Positions 26,658 to 35,568 of a stretch of 64,000 nucleotides of DNA are shown piece after piece. Numbering within the stretch: the first letter of the stretch is position 1; the number at the start of each line of letters is the position of its first letter. The stretch is from NCBI RefSeq assembly GCF_010233585.1, contig NZ_CP045997.1:3971715-4035714 (forward strand), written 5' to 3'. The stretch is from Spirosoma endbachense (lineage in GTDB: Bacteria; Bacteroidota; Bacteroidia; Cytophagales; Spirosomataceae). The translations under genes were made by a program, and so were the position numbers. Under the pieces are notes generated by a model. That model was not told where the DNA came from, ran no database searches, and was given only the letters and a program-made list of their open reading frames with translations.

Positions 26658-29600
26658 TTAGAACGTAAGCTGAAGACCCAGCAGTAACTGTGTGGTGGAG
26701 GGGTAATAATTCAGAGTACCATTATTGTCGCTGTTAGTATTCACCCCCGGATACAGGCCATTTACCTGGATTAAATCAGGGTCACCTCCGGTAAATTTGG
26801 TAAACGTCTTCAGGTTTCTGGTGGTCGCATAAACTCGAACGGAACGCAGGAATTTTACGGCCAGTGGCTGGGTATAACTCAGCGTTATGTTGTCGATTTT
26901 AACGAAGCTCCCCGGCTCCAGAAAGTAATCAGACAGCGCAGAGTAGGTAGCGGCATTCGTGAGTTTTGAATATTTACTCCCATTGTAGGCTGAAGTGAGC
27001 GTATTGGCATTTTGCTGGGTAGCAGGCGTACCTAAATAAAATGCGTAGGTGTTAAAGAGCTGATAGCCAAACGTACCGCGCAGAAAAACACTCAAATCCC
27101 ATTTTCTGTACTTGAAATTATTCGTCAGACCAGCCGTAAACTTGGGAAGACCATTTCCGACAAACCGTTTGTCGTCATTGGTGGCTTTATTGGCGACGAT
27201 GACATCACCTTTCTTGTTGTAAACCAGCAAGGCTCCTGTATCATCGACGCCAGCCGATTTTAGGGCATAAAAACTACCAATGCGGGTGTTTTCCTGTAAA
27301 CGCTGAATATTACCCGGACTGCCCGGCGCTGGCATACCTACTACATCAATGTAGGTCTGGCCTTTATAGGCTTCATTGGAAAACGAAACAAATTTATTGC
27401 TGTTGGTTGCTCCGGCAAACGTCAGATTATAGCTGAAATCTTTCTGCGTAACGACGGCAGCGTTCAGCTGGATTTCCAGTCCTGAATTCTGCATTGTACC
27501 GACGTTGGCAAAAGTTGTTCCCTGAACATTGGGTGGATTCGGGACATTATACGAACCAAGCAGATCTTTATTGGTCCGGACATAATAGTTCAGGCTACCC
27601 GTCAGCCGACTGTTTTTGAACAGGTCGAAATCCAGGCCGACATTGAAATTGATTGCCTTTTCCCACCGCAGATCGTAATTCGTGTTCTGGCTTGGGCCCC
27701 AAACCTGATAGGAGGTGCCATTGTAGTTATAATAGCCATACCCGCTATACGTATCCAGTGACAGGTAATTACCAAAGTCCTGATTACCCGTTTCCCCGTA
27801 ATCAGCCCGAAGTTTCAGTTCGTTTAACCAGGAAATGCCCTGCCCAAATTTCTCCTGCGTAATCCGCCAGCCCACCGATGCCGCCGGGAAATAGCCCCAC
27901 TTATTGTCAAACCCGAATTTAGACGAGCCCTCCCGTCGAAGGCTGGCCGACAGGTAGTATTTCTGATCGAAATCATAATTCAGTCGGCCGAAAAAAGCCG
28001 CTAGTTTGGAGCTATTCCGATACGAGCCGACATTGTTGACGCCCTGTTGCAGATTCCAGAGTCCTGTTCCTAAATTATTGTAAGTCAGCACATCCGACGG
28101 AAAATTCTCGTTGGAGGCATTAAAGCCCGAAGACGTAAAGAACTGATACGAATACCCGGCGAGCAGCTTAATGGAATGTTTTTGACGGTCAAGTGCATAA
28201 TTACCCGTCCATTCAAAGCTTTTCTGATCATTTTCATCCAGCGATTGGGAAGCCGTATTGCGTCCCGTTCCATTAATTACGGTTGTCAGGGTTGAAGGAC
28301 TGAATTTTTCGTTTCGAAACGACGAACTCACTTCACCCAGGGTGACCATTGTGCTCAGATTATCGAGCAGGTTCAGCTTAAATGAACCATTAAGATCCAG
28401 GTATTTTACGTCCTGTTGAGACTGGGCCATTCGGGCATTCTCTACGGGGTTGTTGGCAAAAAAGCCAGACGTGATATAAGCGTATTTGCCCGTATTGTCG
28501 TACAGTGGTTGCGTAGGATTAAGCGTTAGGGCATAATTGAATCCACTGTAATCGGCCAGGTTGGTTTTTGTGTACCGGGGTGCTGCGCTGAAGGTAATGG
28601 CATACAGGTTATTCTCGGATGTATGATTAATGTTCACCCGACCGCCATATTCCTGCTTCGATGAGCGCAGGTCGATTCCCGTAGCATTTCGATAGTCAAG
28701 AGAGGTAAAATAATTGGTTTTCCCATTGCCCCCGGAAAACTGTAATGTATGTTTCTGGGAAAAAGCGGGATCACGGCTGACGGACTTTAACCAGTTGGTG
28801 TTCCCGCCCAGGTCTACCCCCCGTTTATTGGCCAGAAACTCGTCTTTGGAAAGCACCGACAGTTTGTTGGTGATGAAATCAAACGACCCATAACTATCAT
28901 AAAAAATGCGGGATTCATTGGAGCCTTTTTTAGTCGTAATGACAATCACTCCATTACTTCCCCGCGTTCCGTAAATAGCCGAAGCCGCCCCACCTTTCAG
29001 CACATCGATGGACTCAATTTCATTTTGGTTGATGTTATCCAGATTACCACCCGGTATACCATTGATGACAAACAGCGGGCCTAAGCCTGCACTACGCGAC
29101 GATACGCCCCGTAACTGGATACTGGGCGTTGAATTGGGGTCTCCGGCAGCGGTGTTGGTTACCGACAAACCGGCGACTTTCCCCTGAATGGCCATCAATG
29201 GGCTGTTGCTGCCAACCCGGAGCAGATCCTGCGAGGATAGGTGCGTAATGGCACTGGTAACTTCCTTGCGGCTCAGCGAGCCATAGCCAACTACAACAAC
29301 TTCGTTGATTGATTTCACGTCGGTCTTCAACTGAATATTCAGCGTGGTCTGATTGCCAACCGATGCCTCCTGCGTCGCGAAACCAACAAAACTAAACACA
29401 AGGGTCTGTGGGCCATCGGGAATGGTCAATTTATAGGTACCCGATGCATCGGTCGCTGATCCGCGCGACGTTCCTTTTACCAGCACACTGACACCGGGTA
29501 ACACTTCCCCTTTTTCATCGGTCACTTTCCCCGAAATAGTTCGATCTTCGGGCGCAATAATGGCCTCAATAAATTCTTCTTCCTGCAACCCAACCGGCGA

Positions 29601-29957
29601 CTCGGGAGTGCGGGCTAAAATGATCTGATCACCCGATACGCTGAAACTGACCTGCAACGGAGGAAGCAGTTTTTCCAGCACATCCTTCAGGGTACTATTC
29701 TGTACCCTCAGCGAAACAAGCCGTCTTGACGGCACAATTTGAGGGCTATACGAAAACCGAACATTAGCCGCTTTTTCAATGCTGCGCAGAACAGTCTTCA
29801 TGTTTTCTTTCTGGATATTCAGGCTTAACCGGCGGTTAAGCAATTCCTGTGCTGATGCATCATTAGCCAAGGAAATACCCACAAAAAATAAGGCCAGCAG
29901 AATTTGTATGAACGTGATTTTCATACACCTTAGTAAGTAAGGGTTTACTTTTTTCAT
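26658..29957 (-). CDS. SusC/RagA-family TonB-dependent transporter with STN domain
   Basis: The outer-membrane transporter of the locus, about 1099 residues from the Met at 29957. That start gives a typical leader (MKKVNPYLLRCMKITF, cleavage after DASAQ); the frame remains open 13 codons further. Order: signal peptide, STN domain (about 37-105, NMKTVLRSIEKAANVRFSYS), CarboxypepD_reg-like domain (about 138-220, ISGKVTDEKGEVLPGVSVLVKGT), SusC signature and plug (EVVVVGYGSL, then VLKGGAASAIYGTRGSNGVI), and a 22-strand barrel ending in a terminal Phe. The STN domain talks to an anti-sigma FecR protein, and one is encoded directly upstream. Transport is thus probably coupled to its own induction. 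Confidence 0.96.
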   Translation of the reverse strand: MKKVNPYLLRCMKITFIQILLALFFVGISLANDASAQELLNRRLSLNIQKENMKTVLRSIEKAANVRFSYSPQIVPSRRLVSLRVQNSTLKDVLEKLLPPLQVSFSVSGDQIILARTPESPVGLQEEEFIEAIIAPEDRTISGKVTDEKGEVLPGVSVLVKGTSRGSATDASGTYKLTIPDGPQTLVFSFVGFATQEASVGNQTTLNIQLKTDVKSINEVVVVGYGSLSRKEVTSAITHLSSQDLLRVGSNSPLMAIQGKVAGLSVTNTAAGDPNSTPSIQLRGVSSRSAGLGPLFVINGIPGGNLDNINQNEIESIDVLKGGAASAIYGTRGSNGVIVITTKKGSNESRIFYDSYGSFDFITNKLSVLSKDEFLANKRGVDLGGNTNWLKSVSRDPAFSQKHTLQFSGGNGKTNYFTSLDYRNATGIDLRSSKQEYGGRVNINHTSENNLYAITFSAAPRYTKTNLADYSGFNYALTLNPTQPLYDNTGKYAYITSGFFANNPVENARMAQSQQDVKYLDLNGSFKLNLLDNLSTMVTLGEVSSSFRNEKFSPSTLTTVINGTGRNTASQSLDENDQKSFEWTGNYALDRQKHSIKLLAGYSYQFFTSSGFNASNENFPSDVLTYNNLGTGLWNLQQGVNNVGSYRNSSKLAAFFGRLNYDFDQKYYLSASLRREGSSKFGFDNKWGYFPAASVGWRITQEKFGQGISWLNELKLRADYGETGNQDFGNYLSLDTYSGYGYYNYNGTSYQVWGPSQNTNYDLRWEKAINFNVGLDFDLFKNSRLTGSLNYYVRTNKDLLGSYNVPNPPNVQGTTFANVGTMQNSGLEIQLNAAVVTQKDFSYNLTFAGATNSNKFVSFSNEAYKGQTYIDVVGMPAPGSPGNIQRLQENTRIGSFYALKSAGVDDTGALLVYNKKGDVIVANKATNDDKRFVGNGLPKFTAGLTNNFKYRKWDLSVFLRGTFGYQLFNTYAFYLGTPATQQNANTLTSAYNGSKYSKLTNAATYSALSDYFLEPGSFVKIDNITLSYTQPLAVKFLRSVRVYATTRNLKTFTKFTGGDPDLIQVNGLYPGVNTNSDNNGTLNYYPSTTQLLLGLQLTF

Positions 29958-30051
29958 ATTTTTGACTGGTTGGTTCGGTTTTGTAGAATCGGACAAAATA
30001 ATCCCTATCCCCCCTCTTTAGGGGCGGCATCTCAGTAGGGTAAACCGTTTG

Positions 30052-30078
30052 GCCAATGGTGCTCGCACCACCATTGGC
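30052..30078. terminator. Hairpin between fecR-like and susC-like genes
   Basis: GCCAATGGTG pairs perfectly with CACCATTGGC over 10 bp around a 7-base loop. The T-run follows on the plus strand only. On the transcribed minus strand it lacks a T-tract, so it may act as an mRNA stability element or partial attenuator between regulator and transporter genes. Confidence 0.5.
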
Positions 30079-30173
30079 TTTTTCGATTACTAAGAAAAGA
30101 TCGTGATTAGGTTTTCATGGCTGTTCATCGTTAAGGTTAAGAAGGTAAGTAAAGAGAAGCGACACGGAGAGGT

Positions 30174-31274
30174 TTATTGACAACGCCCACCATTGATGAT
30201 CACCTGCCCATCAATGATTTCATACGTAGCCCCAAAGGTTTTGCAGATAACAGCCAACTTCCCTTCGAACGGTTCAGCGACCAGCGATGCATTTAACTGG
30301 CAATTCGCCAAGGCTTCCTGATTGTAGCGAATAGTGATCCCGTAAGCCTGCTCGATATCCTGAAACACCTTTGTCAAAGGCGCATCGTCGTAGGTGAAAC
30401 GAGTGATCTGTGGCTGAATGGCGGGTAATACCTGGGGCGAATCGGCCAGGCTCTTAATAAATTGCTCGGTTAGTCGGGAAAAGACGACCTGTTGATTCGG
30501 GTGCAATAAAACGCCCTTCCGATTAAGTGTTTTTGTGGCCGGTTGGTCCCGGTAAACGGATACCTGCCCCGATTGAACATTGACCCGAACGTCGGGTTCA
30601 TCCGCAAAAGCGCGAACAACAAATTTTGTCCCTATAACCTTGGTAACCAACCCATTGGCGTAAACCAGGAATGGAATATTGGCATTCTTCGTTACGGTAA
30701 ATGTTGCTTCGCCCAGCAGGTAGACGGATCGGGTATGCTGGTTAAATTCAGCGGCATAGCTGAATTTGCTACCGGGCGATAGCCAGACCGTTGATCCATC
30801 TGACAATCGAAAAGACTGGGGCTTATCCTGCTGATTTACCTTTTCTGTCGGCGTTTGCTTCAGAACGGCAATTTGCCGCTCGTAAGTTGGCTCCAGCCGA
30901 TTTGTTTGCCAGGGCTGCCAGACTCCTAGCCCAATGACTAACAACACCGATGCCGCGGCTACCCAGGGCATCCAGGCTGACTTACGAACTGTTTTCTTTG
31001 CCAGGCTCTGCTGCGCATTGGTTTGTTTAATTCGCAGCAGGAGATGATGAATCGCATCTTCGGACAAATGAGTCTGGGCATACTCATTCAGACCCAGCCG
31101 AATGGCCTCTAATAGGTCAACTGCCTGCTTCCACTCTCCGTGCCGCTGTAGATTCAGTTGGAGCCACTGCTCCCAAAATGCCGTTGATTGGGTTGTCGGA
31201 GCCAGTTGATGATTGACAAAGTCATCGTCGGTCAGAAAGTCAGCGGGAGAAAAGCGATCGTAAGCCGGTTGCAC
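30174..31274 (-). CDS. FecR-family anti-sigma factor
   Basis: A 366-residue membrane-anchored regulator. The cytoplasmic N-terminal part (1-100) contains an FWEQWLQLN segment typical of the anti-sigma region. One transmembrane helix lies at 101-122. The periplasmic FecR domain (about 150-265) has FRLSDGSTVWLSPGSKFSY and YLLGEATFTV motifs. A C-terminal STN-like DUF4974 domain follows (about 290-366, APLTKVFQDIEQAYGI). It should hold the neighbouring ECF sigma factor inactive until the STN domain of the SusC protein signals that substrate is present. The gene lies 50 bases after the sigma gene and about 216 bases before susC. Confidence 0.95.
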   Translation of the reverse strand: MQPAYDRFSPADFLTDDDFVNHQLAPTTQSTAFWEQWLQLNLQRHGEWKQAVDLLEAIRLGLNEYAQTHLSEDAIHHLLLRIKQTNAQQSLAKKTVRKSAWMPWVAAASVLLVIGLGVWQPWQTNRLEPTYERQIAVLKQTPTEKVNQQDKPQSFRLSDGSTVWLSPGSKFSYAAEFNQHTRSVYLLGEATFTVTKNANIPFLVYANGLVTKVIGTKFVVRAFADEPDVRVNVQSGQVSVYRDQPATKTLNRKGVLLHPNQQVVFSRLTEQFIKSLADSPQVLPAIQPQITRFTYDDAPLTKVFQDIEQAYGITIRYNQEALANCQLNASLVAEPFEGKLAVICKTFGATYEIIDGQVIINGGRCQ

Positions 31275-31324
31275 AATCTACAGGTTTTGGCAGTAGATGA
31301 CGACTTTGGCAAAACATACTCACT

Positions 31325-31996
31325 TTAACCTAAAAAAATATTGAAAAAAGTAAAGAACCCTAAAACGATCCACCCACGGAGTTTTTCAACAGCGCGAAAA
31401 ACCAGGTTTTGCGCCGACTGCTTATTTACATCCATCACTTCGCCAATCTGGCTATAATCCATATTCTCAATAAAGCGTAATTTAATGGCTTCCTGCTGGC
31501 GAGGAGGAAGCTGAGCAATGAGTCGTTTCAATCGTTCCTGCTGCGTATTGGCCTGAGCCACTTCTTCCAGTCGTTCAATCTCATTTGGTTCTGCCCAAAG
31601 GTCTTCGAAATCAGCTTCCGCCAACGATTGATAAGGTCGTTCTTTACGAACGAGTAAATGTAGAATTCGGGTTTTAAGTGCCTTTAACAAATAATAGCGA
31701 ACGTTGTCAGGGGTAGAAAGCCGTGTTCGCTTGACCCAGATTTCAGTGAAGACATCATGTACGCAGTCCAGAACAAATGCTTCAGAAGCGGCTACCAGAC
31801 TTATTCCATAGCGATACATGGCTCGAACGTGCAATTGGTAAAGTTGCGTGTAGGCCTCCTCGTCTCCAGTCTGAAAGGCCTGCCAAAGTTGTTTTTCATC
31901 CACTTGTTGAGTTCCTCGTTTGCCTTCGCTTAAGTCATCGCTACGTTTTTCGATCGTATTCGGCGAACCTGTTGTTCCGCAGAATGATACGGTCAA
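31325..31996 (-). CDS. ECF RNA polymerase sigma factor (FecI-like)
   Basis: A 223-residue sigma-70 family ECF factor. Region 2 spans about residues 33-105 (AYTQLYQLHVRAMYRYG, then VHDVFTEIWVKR). Region 4 spans about 155-205, with LPPRQQEAIKLRFIENMDYSQIGEVM and an SAQNLVFRAVEKLR recognition helix. The N-terminal 30 residues are extra and a later start is possible. As first gene of a sigma-FecR-SusC-SusD cluster on one strand it should direct RNA polymerase to the susC-like promoter. Confidence 0.93.
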   Translation of the reverse strand: MTVSFCGTTGSPNTIEKRSDDLSEGKRGTQQVDEKQLWQAFQTGDEEAYTQLYQLHVRAMYRYGISLVAASEAFVLDCVHDVFTEIWVKRTRLSTPDNVRYYLLKALKTRILHLLVRKERPYQSLAEADFEDLWAEPNEIERLEEVAQANTQQERLKRLIAQLPPRQQEAIKLRFIENMDYSQIGEVMDVNKQSAQNLVFRAVEKLRGWIVLGFFTFFNIFLG

Positions 31997-32120
31997 ACGA
32001 ATAGCTGCTTAAGGTGTATTTCGACTAAAACCAATTCAATAAGCTATCCCAAAACAGCGCATCTAAAAGGGCAACAAATGTAGTGGTATTATAGCAGACA
32101 GAGAAAAACTATAGCATCGT

Positions 32121-32168
32121 TTTATTCTCACTAAAACCCGATCTCAATCGATCTTTCGTGAGAATAAA
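32121..32168. promoter_or_regulatory. Inverted repeat upstream of the sigma factor gene
   Basis: TTTATTCTCAC pairs perfectly with GTGAGAATAAA (11 bp) across a 26-base spacer, ending 125 bases before the sigma gene. It could be an operator or a long-loop hairpin. Confidence 0.4.
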
Positions 32169-32197
32169 GTGCAAATTTTTTATAGCCGGTTTTTTGA

Positions 32198-32227
32198 AGG
32201 GTGCACGGTTTCAAACAATGGCACCCT
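32198..32227 (-). terminator. Terminator after the CocE/S15 hydrolase
   Basis: AGGGTGC pairs with GCACCCT around a 16-base loop. On the minus strand the stem is followed by TCAAAAAACC rather than a T-run. It begins 33 bases past the hydrolase stop. Confidence 0.4.
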
Positions 32228-32259
32228 CTGAGCGAAAACGTTGAATCAGGTATAACTAT

Positions 32260-34188
32260 TTATTTCAGTACGGGCAATTCAATGACTGAGTTATCATATA
32301 CCCGGTGAATGGCTTTACTAAAATCGTCGCTCTTCGCCTTGTAAATATTCTCGACGTACTTCTGCGGGTTTCGATCAATTAGTGGAAACCAGCTACTCTG
32401 CACCTGAATCATTAATCGATGCCCTTTTTTGAAGGTGTGCAGTATATCCTGTAGCTGGAGATTGACGTCGGTTATTTCCCCAGCTTTAAAGGGTTCCGGC
32501 TTTTCAAACGAATGCCGAAATCGGCCACGCATAACCTCCGATCGGACCATTTGCTGATAATTTCCAAGTGTTTTTTTGGGGTTGGCCAGATATGGGTGAC
32601 CTGGCTCATTGGGCGGATACACATCGATTAGCTTAACTACCCAATCGGCATCAGTGCCCGACGTGCTAACCTTTAACTTTGCTTTAATTAAACCACCCAG
32701 TGTCAGATCTTCGGTCAACACCTCCGTCTGATAAGTCAGTACGTCTGCGCGCTGGCTGGCGAATCGCTGGTCGGCCGACATGTACTTGTTCAGGGGTGTA
32801 AAATCATCTACTGTTGTTTTCTCTTCTGAAAATGGAACCGGGTTCAACGGGTCACTGACGAACTCTTCGTACTTATTCCCGCTACCGCCCTGCGCAGCCA
32901 GTTTATGCTCAGTAGTCAAGTAAACCGGCCTGATTTGCACCGCAGCGGCAGGCCACTGGTCAAAGGTTCGCCATTCTTTTTTACCCGTGTCGAATAAATA
33001 GGCTTCAGGTAAGCCCGTTTTGCCATCGCCGGGCCCTTTCAGAAAATGATCAAAGAATCTGGCTTCGATATTCCGCTGGTAAAACGTGGCGATACTATCC
33101 CCAAAATAAATATCCCCATGTAGGCTATGGCCTGTCTCATTCGACCACTCGCGGTGACCGAATGGGCCCATCACCAGGGTATTATAAACGCCCGGATTAT
33201 TTTTCTCAACAGTTTTGTAAATAGTAAGCGGGCCATATAAATCCTCGGCATCGAACCAGCCGCCCACGGTCATCAGGGCTGGTTTGATGTTTTTGAGGTG
33301 CGGAATAATGCTGCGTTTCTGCCAGAATTCGTCGTAGTTTGGGTGCTCAACGGTTTCTTTCCAGAAGAAATTAGTTTTGTAGTATTGATTGGCATTGGTT
33401 AATGGCCCCAACTCATAATGCCACCGAAAGCTATCCTGCGTGCCAGCATCGATGAACTGATCGGCAAACCAGGCTTTAGTTGTCGGTTGTGGACGCTGTA
33501 CACCAAATAGTGGGTAGGCAAACAGCGCCATTTGTACAAAGGCTCCATTGTGATGAAAATCTTCAAAGAAAAGGTCAGAAACAGGTGCCTGAGGTGAAGC
33601 GGCTTTTAGGGCCGGGTGAGCTGCTACGGCTCCGGCAATCGTGTAAAAGCCAGGATAACTGATTCCCCATTGCCCAACCCGGCCATTGTTGGTCGGAATA
33701 GTCTTCAGGAGCCAGTCAATGGTATCGTAGGTATCCGAACTTTCATCAATGGCCGGAGTCAATTGACCAACAGGCACCTTGCCTTTTGGGGCAGTATGAG
33801 CCGCGACGGATGGCTTTCGATCACTCGTGACCGGTGTCATATTCGTAAAATTGCCTTCCGAAGCCCAACGCCCACGTACATCCTGATAAACGAAAATATA
33901 CTTCTCGCGCATTAGCTGAACTGAAGGCCCTACCTGTTCAGGGTACGCATCGGCCCCATAGGGAGCCACGCCATAACAGGTACGAAATAAGAGAAACGGA
34001 TATTTTTGGGTTGGAGAAGCATCCTTCGGAATGTAAACGGCAGTATGTAGCCTAACCCCATCGCGCATAGGAATTTTGTATTCCAGCTTCCGGTACGAAT
34101 TGCGAACGAACTGGCCTGATTGAGCAGAGAGAGTCGACGGAAAAAGGACACTCAGCAGGATCCCTACGATACAAACGATTTTAAGCAT
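32260..34188 (-). CDS. CocE/NonD-family (peptidase S15) hydrolase, exported
   Basis: A 642-residue serine hydrolase of the X-Pro dipeptidyl-peptidase/cocaine-esterase group. The signal peptide ends TLSAQ. The alpha/beta-hydrolase domain has VYQDVRGRW, where the oxyanion region lies, and the nucleophile motif WGISYPG with Ser177. FGHREWS near residues 340-350 holds a candidate catalytic His. The C-terminal jelly-roll domain (about 400-640) has the family motif GHRLMIQVQSSWFP. Activity could be peptidase or esterase (family members cleave esters, acyl-amides or X-Pro peptides). It lies between the SusC/D locus and the PanE-like gene and shares their strand. It starts 28 bases downstream of the PanE-like gene and may be co-transcribed with it. 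Confidence 0.9.
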   Translation of the reverse strand: MLKIVCIVGILLSVLFPSTLSAQSGQFVRNSYRKLEYKIPMRDGVRLHTAVYIPKDASPTQKYPFLLFRTCYGVAPYGADAYPEQVGPSVQLMREKYIFVYQDVRGRWASEGNFTNMTPVTSDRKPSVAAHTAPKGKVPVGQLTPAIDESSDTYDTIDWLLKTIPTNNGRVGQWGISYPGFYTIAGAVAAHPALKAASPQAPVSDLFFEDFHHNGAFVQMALFAYPLFGVQRPQPTTKAWFADQFIDAGTQDSFRWHYELGPLTNANQYYKTNFFWKETVEHPNYDEFWQKRSIIPHLKNIKPALMTVGGWFDAEDLYGPLTIYKTVEKNNPGVYNTLVMGPFGHREWSNETGHSLHGDIYFGDSIATFYQRNIEARFFDHFLKGPGDGKTGLPEAYLFDTGKKEWRTFDQWPAAAVQIRPVYLTTEHKLAAQGGSGNKYEEFVSDPLNPVPFSEEKTTVDDFTPLNKYMSADQRFASQRADVLTYQTEVLTEDLTLGGLIKAKLKVSTSGTDADWVVKLIDVYPPNEPGHPYLANPKKTLGNYQQMVRSEVMRGRFRHSFEKPEPFKAGEITDVNLQLQDILHTFKKGHRLMIQVQSSWFPLIDRNPQKYVENIYKAKSDDFSKAIHRVYDNSVIELPVLK

Positions 34189-34216
34189 AGTAATTAGAAG
34201 CGATCAGGGTCTCGAA

Positions 34217-35146
34217 CTACCCTATTTGTGCACTGAGTCTGGCTTTAAGCCTCGTTAGTTCTCCAAGGAGTCGGGTTTCGCCGACTGGTGTTTCTGGAGT
34301 AAGCTGTTCAGCGATGCGGACAATTTCAAAATTCAGGGTTTCAATCTCCGTTTCCCGTTTATGATTGATGTCGACCAATGTTGAAATGAACTGACCGTCA
34401 GATAACTTGCTAATGGTGAGCAATTTATCTTCGACGGCTGCTGCAGATAGTTCTACACCGGCTGCTGCTGCAACCTGAACACATTCCTTGATGATTCGTT
34501 TTGCCAGAGCAAGCACGTCGGCTTCCCGGTGAAACACGCCGTTGTCAATGTCCAGCAAGGGGCAAATGGAATTGAAAACGCTATTGACAATTGCCTTTTC
34601 CCAGATTACCGGCTGGATGTTTGGCTCGGCTCTAAAGGGAAATAACGGACTATTTATTTTTTCGACGAGTGCGTTCAGATCTGGCTCATTACCCTTAATC
34701 GGGCCAACGGGAGATATGGTTACAGGCTTGTAGCGAATGCTGGATTCTGTTAGAAGCTGACTGGTCGTAAAGAGCACACATCGGTAAAGGTGAGGGAAAC
34801 CTGCCTCTATAAACGGCCGTTCAACGCCCAGCCCGTTCTGCAACAGAACAACGGGAGAACTACCAATTTTATCGATCAGCTTAACCGCCAGGCCTACATT
34901 CCCAAACGACTTGTTGGTGAGCAGGATGATGCCTGTTAACGTGGGATAGTTGCTCAGAGAACCACATTCAATCTCTGCTTTAAGCTGCGAGCCATCACTG
35001 AGCTGGAGTGTTAATTTTTGTATAAATGCCGTTCCATCGTCCACACGACCCTGGATAAGTACCACTTTTTTTTGGGCGTGATGAAGGCAAACGGCCAGTG
35101 CCTTACCGATGGCACCCGAACCAACGATATAGATGATGTCACTCAT
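34217..35146 (-). CDS. Ketopantoate reductase PanE/ApbA-family protein
   Basis: A 309-residue NADPH-dependent reductase of the PanE/ApbA type. The N-terminal Rossmann fold starts with YIVGSGAIGKALA (GxGxxG-like, residues 6-18). The middle VLLQNGLGVE matches the family's QNG motif. The C-terminal helical domain has the expected EKAIVNSVFNSICPLLD (catalytic Lys in WEKA) and a late ETEIETLNFEIVRIAE. It could reduce 2-dehydropantoate for pantothenate synthesis, but many paralogues act on other 2-keto acids and no pantothenate genes are nearby. It precedes the CocE-like hydrolase by 28 bases. Confidence 0.88.
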   Translation of the reverse strand: MSDIIYIVGSGAIGKALAVCLHHAQKKVVLIQGRVDDGTAFIQKLTLQLSDGSQLKAEIECGSLSNYPTLTGIILLTNKSFGNVGLAVKLIDKIGSSPVVLLQNGLGVERPFIEAGFPHLYRCVLFTTSQLLTESSIRYKPVTISPVGPIKGNEPDLNALVEKINSPLFPFRAEPNIQPVIWEKAIVNSVFNSICPLLDIDNGVFHREADVLALAKRIIKECVQVAAAAGVELSAAAVEDKLLTISKLSDGQFISTLVDINHKRETEIETLNFEIVRIAEQLTPETPVGETRLLGELTRLKARLSAQIG

Positions 35147-35483
35147 ATAGGTTGAAATAGATCAGATACTATAATCAATCCCGACGAATGGATACCCAAT
35201 TGCTCAATAATTGGCGAACTAAAGGAAATCCGGGGATATAATGAGCTATAATTCGAGTCAAGTCATCCACATTCCAGTTCGCGATCTCATTCCTCAGCGA
35301 AAGGCAGTGTATCTGTACTATAAAGCATGGGATGTCCCTCAACGAATGGACAAAGATGCGCAAGGCTTTGGGAGGAAAACAGATACAGTTTTAATAATTT
35401 AGAGCATACCAGATTTAAGTTGATCTCACCAGGAGCATGAAAGTCGGGGCCTGATTGAAGCCCGCCCATACGTTTGTCAATAA
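35147..35483. other. Intergenic region, nothing certain
   Basis: About 340 bases with two short minus-strand frames (62 and 60 codons). The first, at 35175-35363, has a plausible amino-acid mix near its end but no recognisable family or partner, so it could be a gene remnant. I do not call a gene. Confidence 0.35.
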
Positions 35484-35545
35484 ACCTATAAGGTTTTAAA
35501 AACTGCTATGGCGGCCCGGCTTATAGGTCTAACTTGGCCGAGCAC
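35484..35545. repeat. Palindromic repeat R1, copy 2 (decayed)
   Basis: ACCTATAAG (35484-35492) pairs with CTTATAGGT (35520-35528). The right part, GGCGGCCCGGCTTATAGG and then TTGGCCGAGCACT, matches the inverse complement of copy 1 at 24738-24817. The left arm has lost its GC-rich half, so only 9 bp pair. It lies 24 bases past the stop of permease 4. Confidence 0.65.
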
Positions 35546-35568
35546 TTGTACCAAAAGCTCACTTAGAT

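Noticed and set aside
35175..35363. 62-codon minus-strand frame
   Set aside because: Some plausible residues but no partner or family; left as a possible remnant.
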